Shown here one piece after another: positions 43,901-52,599 of a stretch of 63,989 nt of DNA (position 1 is the first letter of the stretch; each line of letters starts with the position of its first letter). The DNA is taken from NCBI GenBank assembly GCA_944319815.1, contig CALUEX010000011.1, forward strand, positions 1-63,989, read 5' to 3'. The stretch is from an uncultured Prevotella sp. Its GTDB lineage: Bacteria; Bacteroidota; Bacteroidia; Bacteroidales; Bacteroidaceae. Below the pieces are notes generated by a model. That model ran no database searches, was not told where the DNA came from, and saw only the letters and a list, made by a program, of their open reading frames with translations. A program made the position numbers and the translations under genes.

Positions 43901-44659
43901 TCAGCCTCGCCTTACGGCGTGCTTCAGGGCGTCCTTGCGCCTGTGGCGCCGCTCGAAGCGTTCGAGGGCTGCCGTGGCGTCGGCCAGCGTGGCGTCGGCG
44001 TCCCAGCCGCGCAGGGCGGCGTAGCGGCTGACGATGTAGGCGAAGACGTCGCGGCGGTGGGTCATCGTCTTCAGGTTGTCGATGCACTCGCGGCGCGTGG
44101 GCCATCCGTCGCGGAAGTGGGAGCGGTTGGTGTCTATTACGGTGAACGTGTAGCCCCCTCCGGCTGTGGGCCGGTAGAGGAAGTTGCCGAGGTTGAGGTC
44201 GCCGTGGAGCACGCCCTTGCGGTGCATCTCGGCCACCTGCGCGGCCATGGCGTCGGCCATGGCCGTGTCGAAGCTGTCGGCACGGACGAGCGGGCCGAAG
44301 GCCGGCGGGTCGGGGCAGCACTCGGAGACGAAGTAGCTATCGGCGAGCAATAGGCCGTGTCTTATCTCGATAAAGGCCACCTCCCGCGGCGTAAGGAAGC
44401 CCCTCTTGCGCAGCTCGGCGGCGTAGAGGTATGCGCGCTCGGCCTTGCTCTTCTTGAAGAACGAGTAGGCCACGCGCTGCACGATGTTGGGCCGCTTGTA
44501 CCGCTTTACGACGAACCGGCCGGCGGGGGTGTCGAAGGCGCGCACGGTGTTGCGCCCGTCGTGCAGGGTGTCGCCCTTGCCCTGGGCGAAGAGCTGCGGC
44601 ACGGCGGCGATGAAGCCGGCGGCGGCCTCGTAGGCGGGGGATATGGTGGTTGTTTTCAT
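43901..44659 (-). CDS. Lipopolysaccharide core kinase (WaaP/Kdo kinase-like)
   Basis: 252 residues of the protein-kinase-like LPS kinases. RPNIVQRVAYSFFKKSKAERAYLYAAELRKRGFLTPREVAFIE, then HRKGVLHGDLNLGNFLY (HGDLxxxN catalytic loop) and FTVIDTNRSHF (metal-binding region, the DFG equivalent). It probably phosphorylates a Kdo or heptose residue in the lipid A-core. Position between GT32 and GT4 genes fits core LPS assembly. The start is preceded by 44660-44775, which holds only repeat dialects. Confidence 0.88.
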   Translation of the reverse strand: MKTTTISPAYEAAAGFIAAVPQLFAQGKGDTLHDGRNTVRAFDTPAGRFVVKRYKRPNIVQRVAYSFFKKSKAERAYLYAAELRKRGFLTPREVAFIEIRHGLLLADSYFVSECCPDPPAFGPLVRADSFDTAMADAMAAQVAEMHRKGVLHGDLNLGNFLYRPTAGGGYTFTVIDTNRSHFRDGWPTRRECIDNLKTMTHRRDVFAYIVSRYAALRGWDADATLADATAALERFERRHRRKDALKHAVRRG

Positions 44660-44775
44660 TGACGGTTGGTTGGGGAGGGCTGGGGGAACCGGGAGGGCTG
44701 GGAGGGCGAATAAGCCCCATAAGCCTTATAAGCCCCATAGGCCTAATTGGCCATTGGATTTTTCATTATTAATTA

Positions 44776-45912
44776 TTAATTATTCATCAGCTTGTCGTAC
44801 ACGTCGAGCACCTTGCGGGCCACGTCGGCGTTCTCGAAGCGCGTGATGTACTGCATACCCTCGGCTATGCGCTCGTCGCGGCCCGGTGCGCCCTTGAGCG
44901 TCAGGCGTATGGCCTTGGCCATGCCGCAGACGTCGTCGGGGGCGACGTATAGCGTGGCGTTGCCGCCCGCCTCCTCGAGGCAGCTGCCCGTGCAGGCCAC
45001 CACGGGCAGTCCGCTCTGTATGGCCTCGACTACGGGCAGCCCGAAGCCCTCGTAGCGCGAGGGGTAGACCGAGGCCTCGGCCATCTGGTAAATGGCGGGC
45101 AGGTCGTCGGCCGGCACGTCGTGCAGGAACCTTACGCGGCCTTCAAGCCCGTTGCGCCTGACGTACCACTTCACCTTCTCGCAGTAGGGCGTTGACCGCC
45201 CCACGACGACGAGGCTCACGTCGTCGGGCACCATCCGCATGGCCTTCACGGCCAGCAGTATGTTCTTGCGCTCCTCGATTGAGCCTACGCTGACGATGTA
45301 TCGCTCGGGCAGCATATATGCCGTGTGCGTCTCGTGCAGCTTCTTCTCGCTCTCGCGCAGCTTGAAGCGCGAGCCGCAGCCTTGGTAGATTACGTCAATC
45401 TTGTCGGCGGGCACGTCGCCGTAGAGCATCACGTCGCGCTTGGTGCACTCGCTGATGGCTATTATGCGGTCGGCCTCGCGGCAGGTCTTGCGGAACTTCC
45501 ACGCATAGATTTTCCTGTCGAGCCAGCCGTACCACTCGGGATGGCGCATGAAGATGACGTCGTGCATCGTCACCACGGTCTTCACGCCGGCGGCCTTCAG
45601 CCCTATGGGCAGCTCGCCCGAGAGGCCGTGGTAGAGGCGCACGCCGTCGCGCACGATGTCCTTCACCATGCCGTGCAGCCGCCACAGGGCGCGGCCCAGG
45701 CCGCCCACGGCCGCCTCCGGGTAGACGAACTTGACGTTCTGCCTCGGCTTCACCTGCCGCCTGAGGCTGTCGTCGCCACGCCCGGGGGCGTAGAGGTTCA
45801 GCGTGACGTCGGGCGTCACGGCCTCGGCCAGGTCGTTGACGAGCGTGCGGGCGTAGCTGCCCAGGCCCGTCTTGTTGCACACTATGCGCTTGGCGTCGTA
45901 TCCTATTATCAT
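44776..45912 (-). CDS. Family 4 glycosyltransferase
   Basis: 378 residues. GT-B retaining glycosyltransferase: N-terminus MIIGYDAKRIVCNKTGLGSYARTLVNDL (mannosyltransferase-like), VVTMHDVIFMRHPEWY, RYIVSVGSIEERKNILLAVKAM, then the C-terminal donor-binding E-x7-E motif in ASVYPSRYEGFGLPVVEAIQSGLPVV. Probably adds a sugar to the LPS core or a surface polysaccharide. The stop codon lies at the border of an ATTAATTATT repeat. Confidence 0.93.
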   Translation of the reverse strand: MIIGYDAKRIVCNKTGLGSYARTLVNDLAEAVTPDVTLNLYAPGRGDDSLRRQVKPRQNVKFVYPEAAVGGLGRALWRLHGMVKDIVRDGVRLYHGLSGELPIGLKAAGVKTVVTMHDVIFMRHPEWYGWLDRKIYAWKFRKTCREADRIIAISECTKRDVMLYGDVPADKIDVIYQGCGSRFKLRESEKKLHETHTAYMLPERYIVSVGSIEERKNILLAVKAMRMVPDDVSLVVVGRSTPYCEKVKWYVRRNGLEGRVRFLHDVPADDLPAIYQMAEASVYPSRYEGFGLPVVEAIQSGLPVVACTGSCLEEAGGNATLYVAPDDVCGMAKAIRLTLKGAPGRDERIAEGMQYITRFENADVARKVLDVYDKLMNN

Positions 45913-45939
45913 TTTTCTTTCTTTTTTGTAGGGGTTGTC

Positions 45940-46110
45940 TGGGAGGACTGGGAGAGCTGGGAGGATAGGCCTGATAAGGCTAATAGGCCTAATAAGGCTA
46001 ATGGGCCTAATAAGGCTAATGGGCCTAATAAGGCTAATGGGCCATTGGATTTTTAATTTTTAATTTTTAATTCTTCATTTTTAATTCTTCATTTTTAATT
46101 CTTAATTCTT
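45940..46110. repeat. GGCCTAATAAGGCTAAT tandem dialect
   Basis: Five or more copies of GGCCTAATAAGGCTAATG in register (45962-46050), preceded by GGAGGACTGGGAG words and followed by TTTTTAATTCTTCATTTT words. They fill the gap between GT4 and the LpxL-like gene, whose stop lies at the end of the repeat. Confidence 0.9.
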
Positions 46111-47007
46111 CACTCTCCTGTCGTATTCCTCGTGTGTGCGTTTCCATCGGTTGTGGCTCCAGAGGTAGCACGACGGGTTGCGGCGGATGGTCTGTTCGAG
46201 CATGGCGAAGAAGCGCCGCGTAATCTCGTACTCGGGCAGCTCGCCGGGCTTGTCGGTCATTGGCTTGAATGTGTAGACGTACTTGCCGCGGGCCGGGCGC
46301 TCCACGTCGATGTAGAACACGGTGTTGTCCATCTTCCTCATAATCCTCTCGGCGCCGGTGAACACTGGCGTGTCGTGTCCGAGGAAGGGCAGCCACAGGT
46401 GTATGTTCTGGTACTTGGGCGACTGGTCGGCTATGTAGCCAAAGATGTTCATCACGCCTTGGCTGCGGAACTGCACGAGGTATCGCAGTATGTCCTGCTT
46501 GGGCACGCACACGCCGCCCATGCTCTGCCTGATTTTGATGAACAGGCGGTCGAACACTTGGTTGCGCAGCGGGTGGTATATGAGGCCGACGACGGCCTCG
46601 GGGTGCCGCCTGAAGGTGATGCCCGTGGCCGAGAGCAGTTCCCAGTTGCCGTAGTGGCCGAGTATGCCGGCGCAGGTCTGCCCGCGGTCGAAGCTGTCTT
46701 CAATCAGCTCCGTGCCGCGGAACTCCACGTGGCGTAGTAGCTCCTCGCGCGAGACGGTCATCAGCTTGATGGTCTCTACGAAGTAGTCGCACAGCCAGCG
46801 GTAGAAGCCGCGCTCGATGCTGCGCAGCTCGGCCGGGCTTTTCTCGGGGAACGACGTCGCTATGTTGCGCCTTACCACCTTCAGGCGGTAGCGCACCACG
46901 TCGTACACTATGACGTGGAGCACGTCGGCCAAGACGTAAAGTGCCCTGTACGGAAGCAGCGAAACGAGGTAGAACGCTGCGTATGCTATCACCTGGAGGA
47001 GCTTCAT
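46102..47007 (-). CDS. Lipid A biosynthesis acyltransferase (LpxL/HtrB family)
   Basis: 301 residues with an N-terminal membrane anchor (MKLLQVIAYAAFYLVSLLPYRALYVLA). The catalytic motif HYGNWE (HX4E) occurs in ILGHYGNWELL, followed by YHPLRNQVFDRLFIKIRQSMGG and ADQSPKYQNI. It transfers a secondary acyl chain to lipid A. Its neighbours (GT4 downstream, MsbA-like flippase upstream) complete an LPS synthesis and transport set. Confidence 0.93.
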   Translation of the reverse strand: MKLLQVIAYAAFYLVSLLPYRALYVLADVLHVIVYDVVRYRLKVVRRNIATSFPEKSPAELRSIERGFYRWLCDYFVETIKLMTVSREELLRHVEFRGTELIEDSFDRGQTCAGILGHYGNWELLSATGITFRRHPEAVVGLIYHPLRNQVFDRLFIKIRQSMGGVCVPKQDILRYLVQFRSQGVMNIFGYIADQSPKYQNIHLWLPFLGHDTPVFTGAERIMRKMDNTVFYIDVERPARGKYVYTFKPMTDKPGELPEYEITRRFFAMLEQTIRRNPSCYLWSHNRWKRTHEEYDRRVKN

Positions 47008-47029
47008 TTTTCTTTCTTTCTTTTGGTTG

Positions 47030-47190
47030 ATGGTAGGGAGGGCCGGGACTTATAGGGCTAATAGGGCTAATAGGGCGGATAAGCCCAATGGGCCTAATTA
47101 GAGGCCGGGACTTATAGGGCTAATAGGGCGGATAGGGCGGATAAGCCCAATGAGCCTAATTATTCATTATTCATTATTCATTTTTAATTC
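47030..47190. repeat. GGACTTATAGGGCTAATAGGGCGGATAAGCCC direct repeat
   Basis: A roughly 65-bp phrase beginning AGGCCGGGACTTATAGGGC (47041 and 47101) occurs twice in tandem, followed by ATTATTCATTATTCA words. No gene is seen. Confidence 0.85.
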
Positions 47191-47192
47191 CT

Positions 47193-49019
47193 TCATGTTT
47201 TCTGCATATCGTTGAGGCGCTTGTAGTATCCGTCCTTGGCCAGCAGTTCGTCGTGCGTGCCGCGCTCCACGATGCGCCCCTCGTGGATTACGCAGATTTC
47301 GTCGGCGTTCTTGATTGTCGATAGGCGGTGGGCTATGGCCACGGTGGTGCGCGTCTTCATGAGGCGTTCCAAGGCCTGCTGCACGAGCCGCTCGCTCTCG
47401 GTGTCGAGGGCCGAGGTTGCCTCGTCGAGTATTAGTATCGGCGGGTTCTTCAGTATGGCGCGGGCTATGCTGACGCGCTGGCGCTGCCCTCCCGAGAGGC
47501 GGCTGCCGCGGTCGCCTATGTTGGTGTCGTAGCCGTGCTCGCTCTCCATGATGAAGTCGTGGGCGTTGGCTATCTTGGCGGCTGCCTCTATTTGCTCCTG
47601 CGTGGCGTCGGGCACGCCGAAGGCTATGTTGCCCCTGAAGGAGTCGTTGAAGAGTATGGCTTCCTGGTTGACGTTGCCTATGAGTTGCCGCAGGTCGTGC
47701 ACGGCCATGTCCTTGACGTTGACGCCGTCGATGAGCACTTCGCCCTCCTGCACGTCGTAGTAGCGCGGGATGAGGTCGACGAGCGTCGACTTGCCGCCGC
47801 CGCTCTGGCCTACTATGGCGACGGTCTTGCCCTTCTCGATGGTGAGGTTGACGTGGCGGAGCACCCACTTCTCGCCGTAGCGGAACGACACGTCGCGGAA
47901 CTCGATTTTCGAGTTGAAGCCGCTGACGTGCACGGGGTTAGGCTTCTCCTTTATGTCGTTCTCGGCTTGTAGGATTTTGTCCACGCGCTCCATCGAGGCG
48001 AGGCCCTTGGGTATGTTGTATCCGGCCTTGGAGAACTCCTTGAGGGGGTTGATGATGCTGTAGAGTATTACCATGTAGTAGATGAACGTGGGGCCGCTGA
48101 GGCCCTTGCCGCCGAGCACGAGCATACCGCCGAACCAGAGCACGATGACTATCATGAGCGTGCCGAGGAACTCGCTCATGGGGTGGGCCAGCTGCTGGCG
48201 GGTGTTCACGCGGCGGATGTTGTCGCGGTAGGCCGAGTTGACGGTGTCGAACCTGCGGTTCATCTTCTCCTCGGCGCAGAAGGCCTTGATGATGCGCAGC
48301 CCGCCGAGCGTCTCCTCCACCTGGCTCATCGTGTCGCTCCAGAGGGCTTGCGCCTTGATTGACTTCTGCTTGAGCTTGCGCCCCACGAAGCCCATCGCCC
48401 AGCCCATCAGGGGGACGAAGACGAGGGTGAACAGCGTGAGCTGCCAGCTGATGGCCAGCAGCGTGGCGAAGTAGAGGACGATGAGGATGGGGTTCTTGAA
48501 CAGCATATCGAGCGACGACATGATTGACGTCTCGATTTCCTGCACGTCGCCGCTCATGCGGGCTATGATGTCGCCCTTGCGCTCCTCGGAGAAGAAGCCC
48601 AGCGGCAGCGACGTGATTTTGTGGTAGAGCTGGTTGCGGATGTCGCGCACGACGCCCGTGCGGATTGGTATTATTGTGGCCGACGAGAGGAAGTAGGCCC
48701 CCGTCTTGAGCAGCGTGGCCAGGGCCAGGAAGAGGCCTATGGCCAGCAGGGCCGTGGCCTCGCCGTAGTCGGCGATGAGCAGCGACGCGCCGTACTCCAT
48801 GCGGTTGGTCAGCGTGTCCATCAGGTTGCCCCAGTCCCACGGCGCCAGCTCCACGTCCGTTGTCCCGCCGGTCCTGAAGAGGATTTGCAGGATTGGGATG
48901 ATGGTCATGAACGAGAAGACGTTGAGCACGGCCGAGAGGATGTTGAACACCACCGACAGTGCCAGGTATTTCTTGTATGGCGGCACGAAGCGGCGCAGCA
49001 CTTGCAGGAACTCCCTCAT
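47193..49019 (-). CDS. MsbA-like lipid A/phospholipid ABC exporter
   Basis: 608 residues, a half-transporter: six membrane helices (about 1-330) plus an ATPase domain. Walker A GQSGGGKSTLVDL, signature LSGGQRQRVSIARAIL, Walker B ILILDEATSALD and H-loop IAHRLST are all present. Context (LpxL, WaaP-like kinase, core GTs) favours lipid A or LPS flipping rather than drug export, although MsbA-type exporters in this phylum are not easily told from other lipid exporters. It is divergent from upp, with back-to-back promoters. Confidence 0.92.
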   Translation of the reverse strand: MREFLQVLRRFVPPYKKYLALSVVFNILSAVLNVFSFMTIIPILQILFRTGGTTDVELAPWDWGNLMDTLTNRMEYGASLLIADYGEATALLAIGLFLALATLLKTGAYFLSSATIIPIRTGVVRDIRNQLYHKITSLPLGFFSEERKGDIIARMSGDVQEIETSIMSSLDMLFKNPILIVLYFATLLAISWQLTLFTLVFVPLMGWAMGFVGRKLKQKSIKAQALWSDTMSQVEETLGGLRIIKAFCAEEKMNRRFDTVNSAYRDNIRRVNTRQQLAHPMSEFLGTLMIVIVLWFGGMLVLGGKGLSGPTFIYYMVILYSIINPLKEFSKAGYNIPKGLASMERVDKILQAENDIKEKPNPVHVSGFNSKIEFRDVSFRYGEKWVLRHVNLTIEKGKTVAIVGQSGGGKSTLVDLIPRYYDVQEGEVLIDGVNVKDMAVHDLRQLIGNVNQEAILFNDSFRGNIAFGVPDATQEQIEAAAKIANAHDFIMESEHGYDTNIGDRGSRLSGGQRQRVSIARAILKNPPILILDEATSALDTESERLVQQALERLMKTRTTVAIAHRLSTIKNADEICVIHEGRIVERGTHDELLAKDGYYKRLNDMQKT

Positions 49020-49079
49020 ACGCTCTTTATGGTGTAAGTTTGCAGGTTATTTCGTTAATTTAATGTAATGTTCTGGCTG

Positions 49080-49148
49080 CAAAGATAACGTTTTTTTGCG
49101 GATAATGGCAAGTTAGGCACGGTTTTGTACAATCTTTTGCTAACTTTG
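49080..49148. promoter_or_regulatory. Divergent promoters for the ABC exporter and upp
   Basis: Minus strand: TTG (49109-49111), 21 bases, TATCTTTG (49080-49087). Plus strand: TAACTTTG at 49141-49148, with upstream TTTTGTAC and TTTTGC at shorter spacing than usual. Both are close together, so expression of the two may be linked. Confidence 0.6.
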
Positions 49149-49196
49149 CGCCGACATAACGTTTTATACGGCGAGAAAAACGATAACAATATATTT

Positions 49197-49856
49197 ATGG
49201 AAGTAATCGACCTAAGCAAGCAGGACACTATCATCAACCAGTACATGGCCGAGATGCGCGACCGCGACTACCAGCGCAACCGCCTCTTGTTCCGCAACAA
49301 CATCATGCGCGTGGGCGAGATGATGGCCTACGAAATCAGCAAGACGCTCGACTACGCCGTGCGCCCCGTGGCCACGCCGCTGGGCACGGCAAGCGTCAGC
49401 GTGCCGACTGACGAGGTGGTGCTGGCAACCATCTTCCGCGCGGGGCTGCCGTTCCACAACGGCTTCCTGCACGTGTTCGACCGCGCCGGCAGCGCCTTCG
49501 TCAGCGCCTACCGCGAGTATACCGACGAGGGGCACACCGAGGTGGGCGTGCACGTGGAGTATCTCGCCACGCCGTCAATCGACGGCAAGACGCTCATAAT
49601 AGTTGACCCCATGCTGGCCACGGGCGGCTCGATGGAGCTGGGCTACAAGGCCTTCGCCACGCGGGGCACGCCGAAGCGCATACACGTGGCCTGCGTCATA
49701 GCCGCGCCCGAGGGGCTGGAGCACGTCAGGGAGACATTCCCCGGCGACAGGACCACCGTGTGGTGCGCCGCCGTAGACCCCGGCATGAACGAGCACAAGT
49801 ATATCGTGCCCGGCTTCGGCGACGCCGGCGACCTGTGCTACGGCGGGAAAGTGTAA
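49197..49856 (+). CDS. upp: Uracil phosphoribosyltransferase
   Basis: 219 residues from the ATG at 49197; an upstream frame would begin inside the promoter. It makes UMP from uracil and PRPP. The PRPP-binding motif VDPMLATGGSM is intact, as are RAGLPFHNGF and the C-terminal uracil-binding end IVPGFGDAGDLCYG. Bacteroidetes Upp has a slightly longer N-terminus than E. coli Upp. The gene is monocistronic, with an inverted ATGAAAAATGA repeat immediately after it. Confidence 0.96.
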   Translation: MEVIDLSKQDTIINQYMAEMRDRDYQRNRLLFRNNIMRVGEMMAYEISKTLDYAVRPVATPLGTASVSVPTDEVVLATIFRAGLPFHNGFLHVFDRAGSAFVSAYREYTDEGHTEVGVHVEYLATPSIDGKTLIIVDPMLATGGSMELGYKAFATRGTPKRIHVACVIAAPEGLEHVRETFPGDRTTVWCAAVDPGMNEHKYIVPGFGDAGDLCYGGKV

Positions 49857-50045
49857 AATGAAGAATGAAGAATGAAGAATGAAAAATGAAAAATCCAATA
49901 CCAGACTTCAAGTAATGGATTTTTCATTTTTCATTCTTCATTCTTCATTCTTCATTCTTCATTTTTCATTCTTCATTCTTCATTTTTCATTCTTCATTCT
50001 TCATTCTTCATTTTTCATTTTTCATTTTTCATTCTTCATTCTTCG
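49857..50045. repeat. Hairpin of ATGAAGA dialect: 41-bp perfect inverted arms and tandem TTCATTCTTCA
   Basis: The run 49857-49895 (AATGAAGAATGAAG..., ending AAAAATCCA) is an exact inverse of 49916-49957 (TGGATTTTTC...). The arms share the same order of G and A variants. The TTCATTC words then go on for another 85 bases, reaching the tail of the minus-strand small gene's terminator. Confidence 0.9.
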
Positions 50046-50093
50046 TTTTTATCTTTTCACCCAGCGATAAGCCATCTTTTGCGGCATAAAAGA

Positions 50094-50138
50094 ATGCGTC
50101 TTGCAACGCGCTGTGGCACAGCACGTTGCAAGACGCAT
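50094..50138 (-). terminator. Terminator of the small membrane gene
   Basis: 15-bp perfect stem ATGCGTCTTGCAACG with CGTTGCAAGACGCAT and an inner GCTGTG/CACAGC pairing; on the minus strand it is followed by TTCTTTTATG. It lies 60 bases after the stop codon of the gene at 50200-50373. Confidence 0.65.
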
Positions 50139-50199
50139 CAAGGTCGCGGCCGTTTCCGCCGCCGACAGGCTGCCCCGCACGCTGCGGTGCGCCGCCGGT

Positions 50200-50373
50200 T
50201 CATTCAAGGAAGTAGACGTAAGCCACCCACGCCGCCACCGCGACGGCAAGCACCTCGAGCACTATCGTCACAATCTTGGCCATGCGCTTGCGCATCTTGG
50301 CCGAGTTCAGGCTGCGGCGCTTGAACACTTCAGAGTCCTCGAACCCGTCGTTACTTTTCCTCTTATTCATCAT
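50200..50373 (-). CDS. Small single-pass membrane protein
   Basis: 57 residues beginning MMNKRKSNDGFEDSEVFKRRSLNSAKMRKRMAK (two adjacent ATGs, 50373 and 50370). A basic cytoplasmic head is followed by one hydrophobic helix, IVTIVLEVLAVAVAAWVAYVYFLE. Its own hairpin terminator lies downstream. Longer in-frame extension to 50427 has no support. Small KRRS-type Bacteroidetes membrane proteins are common, but no named family is recognised. Moderate confidence because the only support is the sequence itself and the terminator. Confidence 0.55.
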   Translation of the reverse strand: MMNKRKSNDGFEDSEVFKRRSLNSAKMRKRMAKIVTIVLEVLAVAVAAWVAYVYFLE

Positions 50374-50628
50374 GAAACCGTTTCCCTCGTGCCCACGCTG
50401 CGGCACGGCTTTTGCTAAGACATTCATTCAATCACTCCAATTACGTTACACAAAAAATGTTCATTCTCATGCGCTGCGGTAGCCTGTAACCATGCGGTTC
50501 GCTGCGGCTGGCCAGCCCGGGGCCGGCACCGTTGCCCGCGCTATATTAATTTAATATTGCAAATATACGAAAATTGCATTCAGGATGGGTGAAATTAAGG
50601 TTGTTTAACAAATTTAATATTTTTAGCA

Positions 50629-50877
50629 GGCAAGGGACGAGCAGGCAAGCCATTAGCTGATGAGGGTAAGCAAGGCTCTCATAGTTTTGTCCCAGTTCTT
50701 CCCAGGTCTCCCAGAATTCCCATTGCCGTGGCACAAGGGAGCTATGAGAGAACTGGGAAGAACTGGGAGAGAGAACTTGTAACTTGTTGCCAACACCCTC
50801 GTAAGCTAAAGGCTCGTTTGCTCGTTTGCTCGTCCCTTGTCTGCTTGTCCCTCGTCTGCTCGTCCCTTGTCTACTAA
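50629..50877. repeat. Mixed dialects: GACGAGCAGGCAAG, CCCAGTTCTTCCCAG and CTCGTTTGCTCGTCCC
   Basis: CTCTCATAG and CTATGAGAG, CCCAGTTCTTCCCAG and CTGGGAAGAACTGGG form two inverted pairs (50676-50768). Flanking them are GACGAG words on the left and CTCGTC words on the right, so the outer dialect is inverted as well. No gene is supported between 50428 and 50917. Confidence 0.8.
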
Positions 50878-50917
50878 AATAAATCAACCATTATTCTCTT
50901 TGTTCCGATAAAAGTAT

Positions 50918-50925
50918 TACTTTTG
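50918..50925 (+). promoter_or_regulatory. TACTTTTG -7 box placed directly before rpoN
   Basis: The box ends 7 bases before the ATG at 50933, so the mRNA could start on or within a few bases of the start codon (leaderless). No TTTG lies at the consensus 19-21 distance, so the -33 element is poor. Confidence 0.45.
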
Positions 50926-50932
50926 CACCGTT

Positions 50933-52435
50933 ATGGCACAGAAACTTATACAAACGCAGGAGCAGAAGCAGGTGCTGGCGCAGAAGCTCACCCAGCAGCA
51001 GATGCTCGTGGTGCACCTGCTCGAGATGCCGCTCACCGAACTGGAGCAGAGCGTCAACGCCGAGCTTGACGACAACCCCGCCCTCGAGAGCGGCGACGCC
51101 GACGAGCCGGCCGACACGGCGGGCGACGCCACGGCCGACGACGGCGCCGACGAGGACTTCGACACGGCCAAGGAGCGCGAGGAGCGCGCCTCGGCGCTCG
51201 ACGACGCCCTGGCCGGCATAGGCATGGACGACGAGATGCCCGAGCCCACGGCACCGTGGGGCGACGGCGGCCAGGGCGCCGACTACGAGGAGATGGCCTA
51301 CGGCGACCGCGTGTCGTTCTACGACAAGCTCAAGGAGCAGATGGTTGACGTGGAGCTATCGCCGCGCCAGCGCGAGGTGATGGAGTACCTCATCGGCTCG
51401 CTCGACGGCGACGGCCTCCTGCGCAAGGACACGGGCACGCTCTGCGACGAGCTGGCCGTATACCATAACATCGACGTCAGCGAAGACGAGGTGAAGGCCG
51501 TGCTGCGGATGCTGCAAGCCTTCGACCCGCCGGGCGTCGGCGCACGCGACCTGCGCGAGTGCCTCATGCTCCAGGCCCGCCGGCGGCCCGCCGGCGAGAC
51601 GCGCCGGCTGATGGAGGAAGTGCTCACGAGGTGCTTCGACGAGTTCATGAACAAGCGGTGGGACAAAATCGCCGCGCAGCTCGGGCTCGACGGCGCCACG
51701 GCTGGCCGCGTGCACGCCGAGCTGCTCAGGCTCAACCCCAAGCCCGGCGCCGCACTCGGCGAGACCGAGGGCCGGAGCCAGCAGCAAATCACGCCCGACT
51801 TCATCGTCGACACGGCCGACGACGGCACCGTAACCTTCACGCTCAACGCCGGCCGCGTGCCCGAGCTGTACGTCTCGCCGTCGTTCGCCGCCATGGTTGA
51901 CGGCTACCGCAAGAACAAGGCCTCGATGAGCCGCCGCGACAAGGAGGCCCTGCTCTACGCCAAGGAGAAGGTTGACCGCGCCAGGGGCTTCATAGAGGCC
52001 ATAAGGCAGCGGCAGCACACACTGTACGCCACGATGAAGGCCATTATCGGCATACAGCGCGAATACTTCCAGACCGGCGACGAGGGCGACCTAAAGCCCA
52101 TGATACTGAAGGACGTGGCCGAGCGCGCCGGCCTCGACATATCGACAGTGTCGCGCGTCAGCAACATGAAGTACGCACAGACGCGATGGGGCACCTTCCG
52201 CCTGCGCCACTTCTTCAGCGACAGCGTGAGGACCGACGACGGCGGCGAGATGTCGACCCGCCGCGTCAAGGCCGCCCTCAAGGAAATCATCGACGCGGAG
52301 GACAAGGCACGCCCCCTGAGCGACGACGCCATAGCCTCGATGATGCAGGCCAAGGGATACCCCGTGGCGCGCCGCACCATAGCAAAGTACCGCGAGCAGC
52401 TGGGCATACCCGTGGCAAGGCTGAGGAGGAATTAA
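50933..52435 (+). CDS. rpoN: RNA polymerase sigma-54 factor
   Basis: 500 residues. Region I (QKLIQTQEQKQVLAQKLTQQQMLVVHLLEMPLTELEQSVNAELDDNPALE) is glutamine/leucine-rich and contacts activators. The middle acidic linker follows. Core-binding and HTH regions (DVAERAGLDISTVSRVSNMKYAQTRWGTFRLRHFF) precede the RpoN box ARRTIAKYREQL near the C-terminus, which reads the -24 element. No activator (NtrC-like) gene is adjacent. The ATG may be at the very 5' end of the mRNA. Confidence 0.97.
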   Translation: MAQKLIQTQEQKQVLAQKLTQQQMLVVHLLEMPLTELEQSVNAELDDNPALESGDADEPADTAGDATADDGADEDFDTAKEREERASALDDALAGIGMDDEMPEPTAPWGDGGQGADYEEMAYGDRVSFYDKLKEQMVDVELSPRQREVMEYLIGSLDGDGLLRKDTGTLCDELAVYHNIDVSEDEVKAVLRMLQAFDPPGVGARDLRECLMLQARRRPAGETRRLMEEVLTRCFDEFMNKRWDKIAAQLGLDGATAGRVHAELLRLNPKPGAALGETEGRSQQQITPDFIVDTADDGTVTFTLNAGRVPELYVSPSFAAMVDGYRKNKASMSRRDKEALLYAKEKVDRARGFIEAIRQRQHTLYATMKAIIGIQREYFQTGDEGDLKPMILKDVAERAGLDISTVSRVSNMKYAQTRWGTFRLRHFFSDSVRTDDGGEMSTRRVKAALKEIIDAEDKARPLSDDAIASMMQAKGYPVARRTIAKYREQLGIPVARLRRN

Positions 52436-52590
52436 AAATGAAAAATGAAAAATGAATAATGAATAATGAATAATGAATAATGAATAATCCCGTAGGCTAT
52501 CGGGCTTATTAGGCTCATCGGTCCTATTAGTCTTATCGGGCTTATCAGTCCCATTAGCCCTATCAGCCCCAGCCCTCCCAGAGAAAAAAC
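52436..52590. repeat. ATGAATAATGAATA then GGCTTATTAGGCTCATCGG dialects
   Basis: Six ATGAATA units follow the rpoN stop, then TATTAGTCTTATCGGGC words (52495-52570), and a short CCAGCCCTCCCAGAG piece before the next ATG. Confidence 0.85.
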
Positions 52591-52599
52591 CGACAACCA

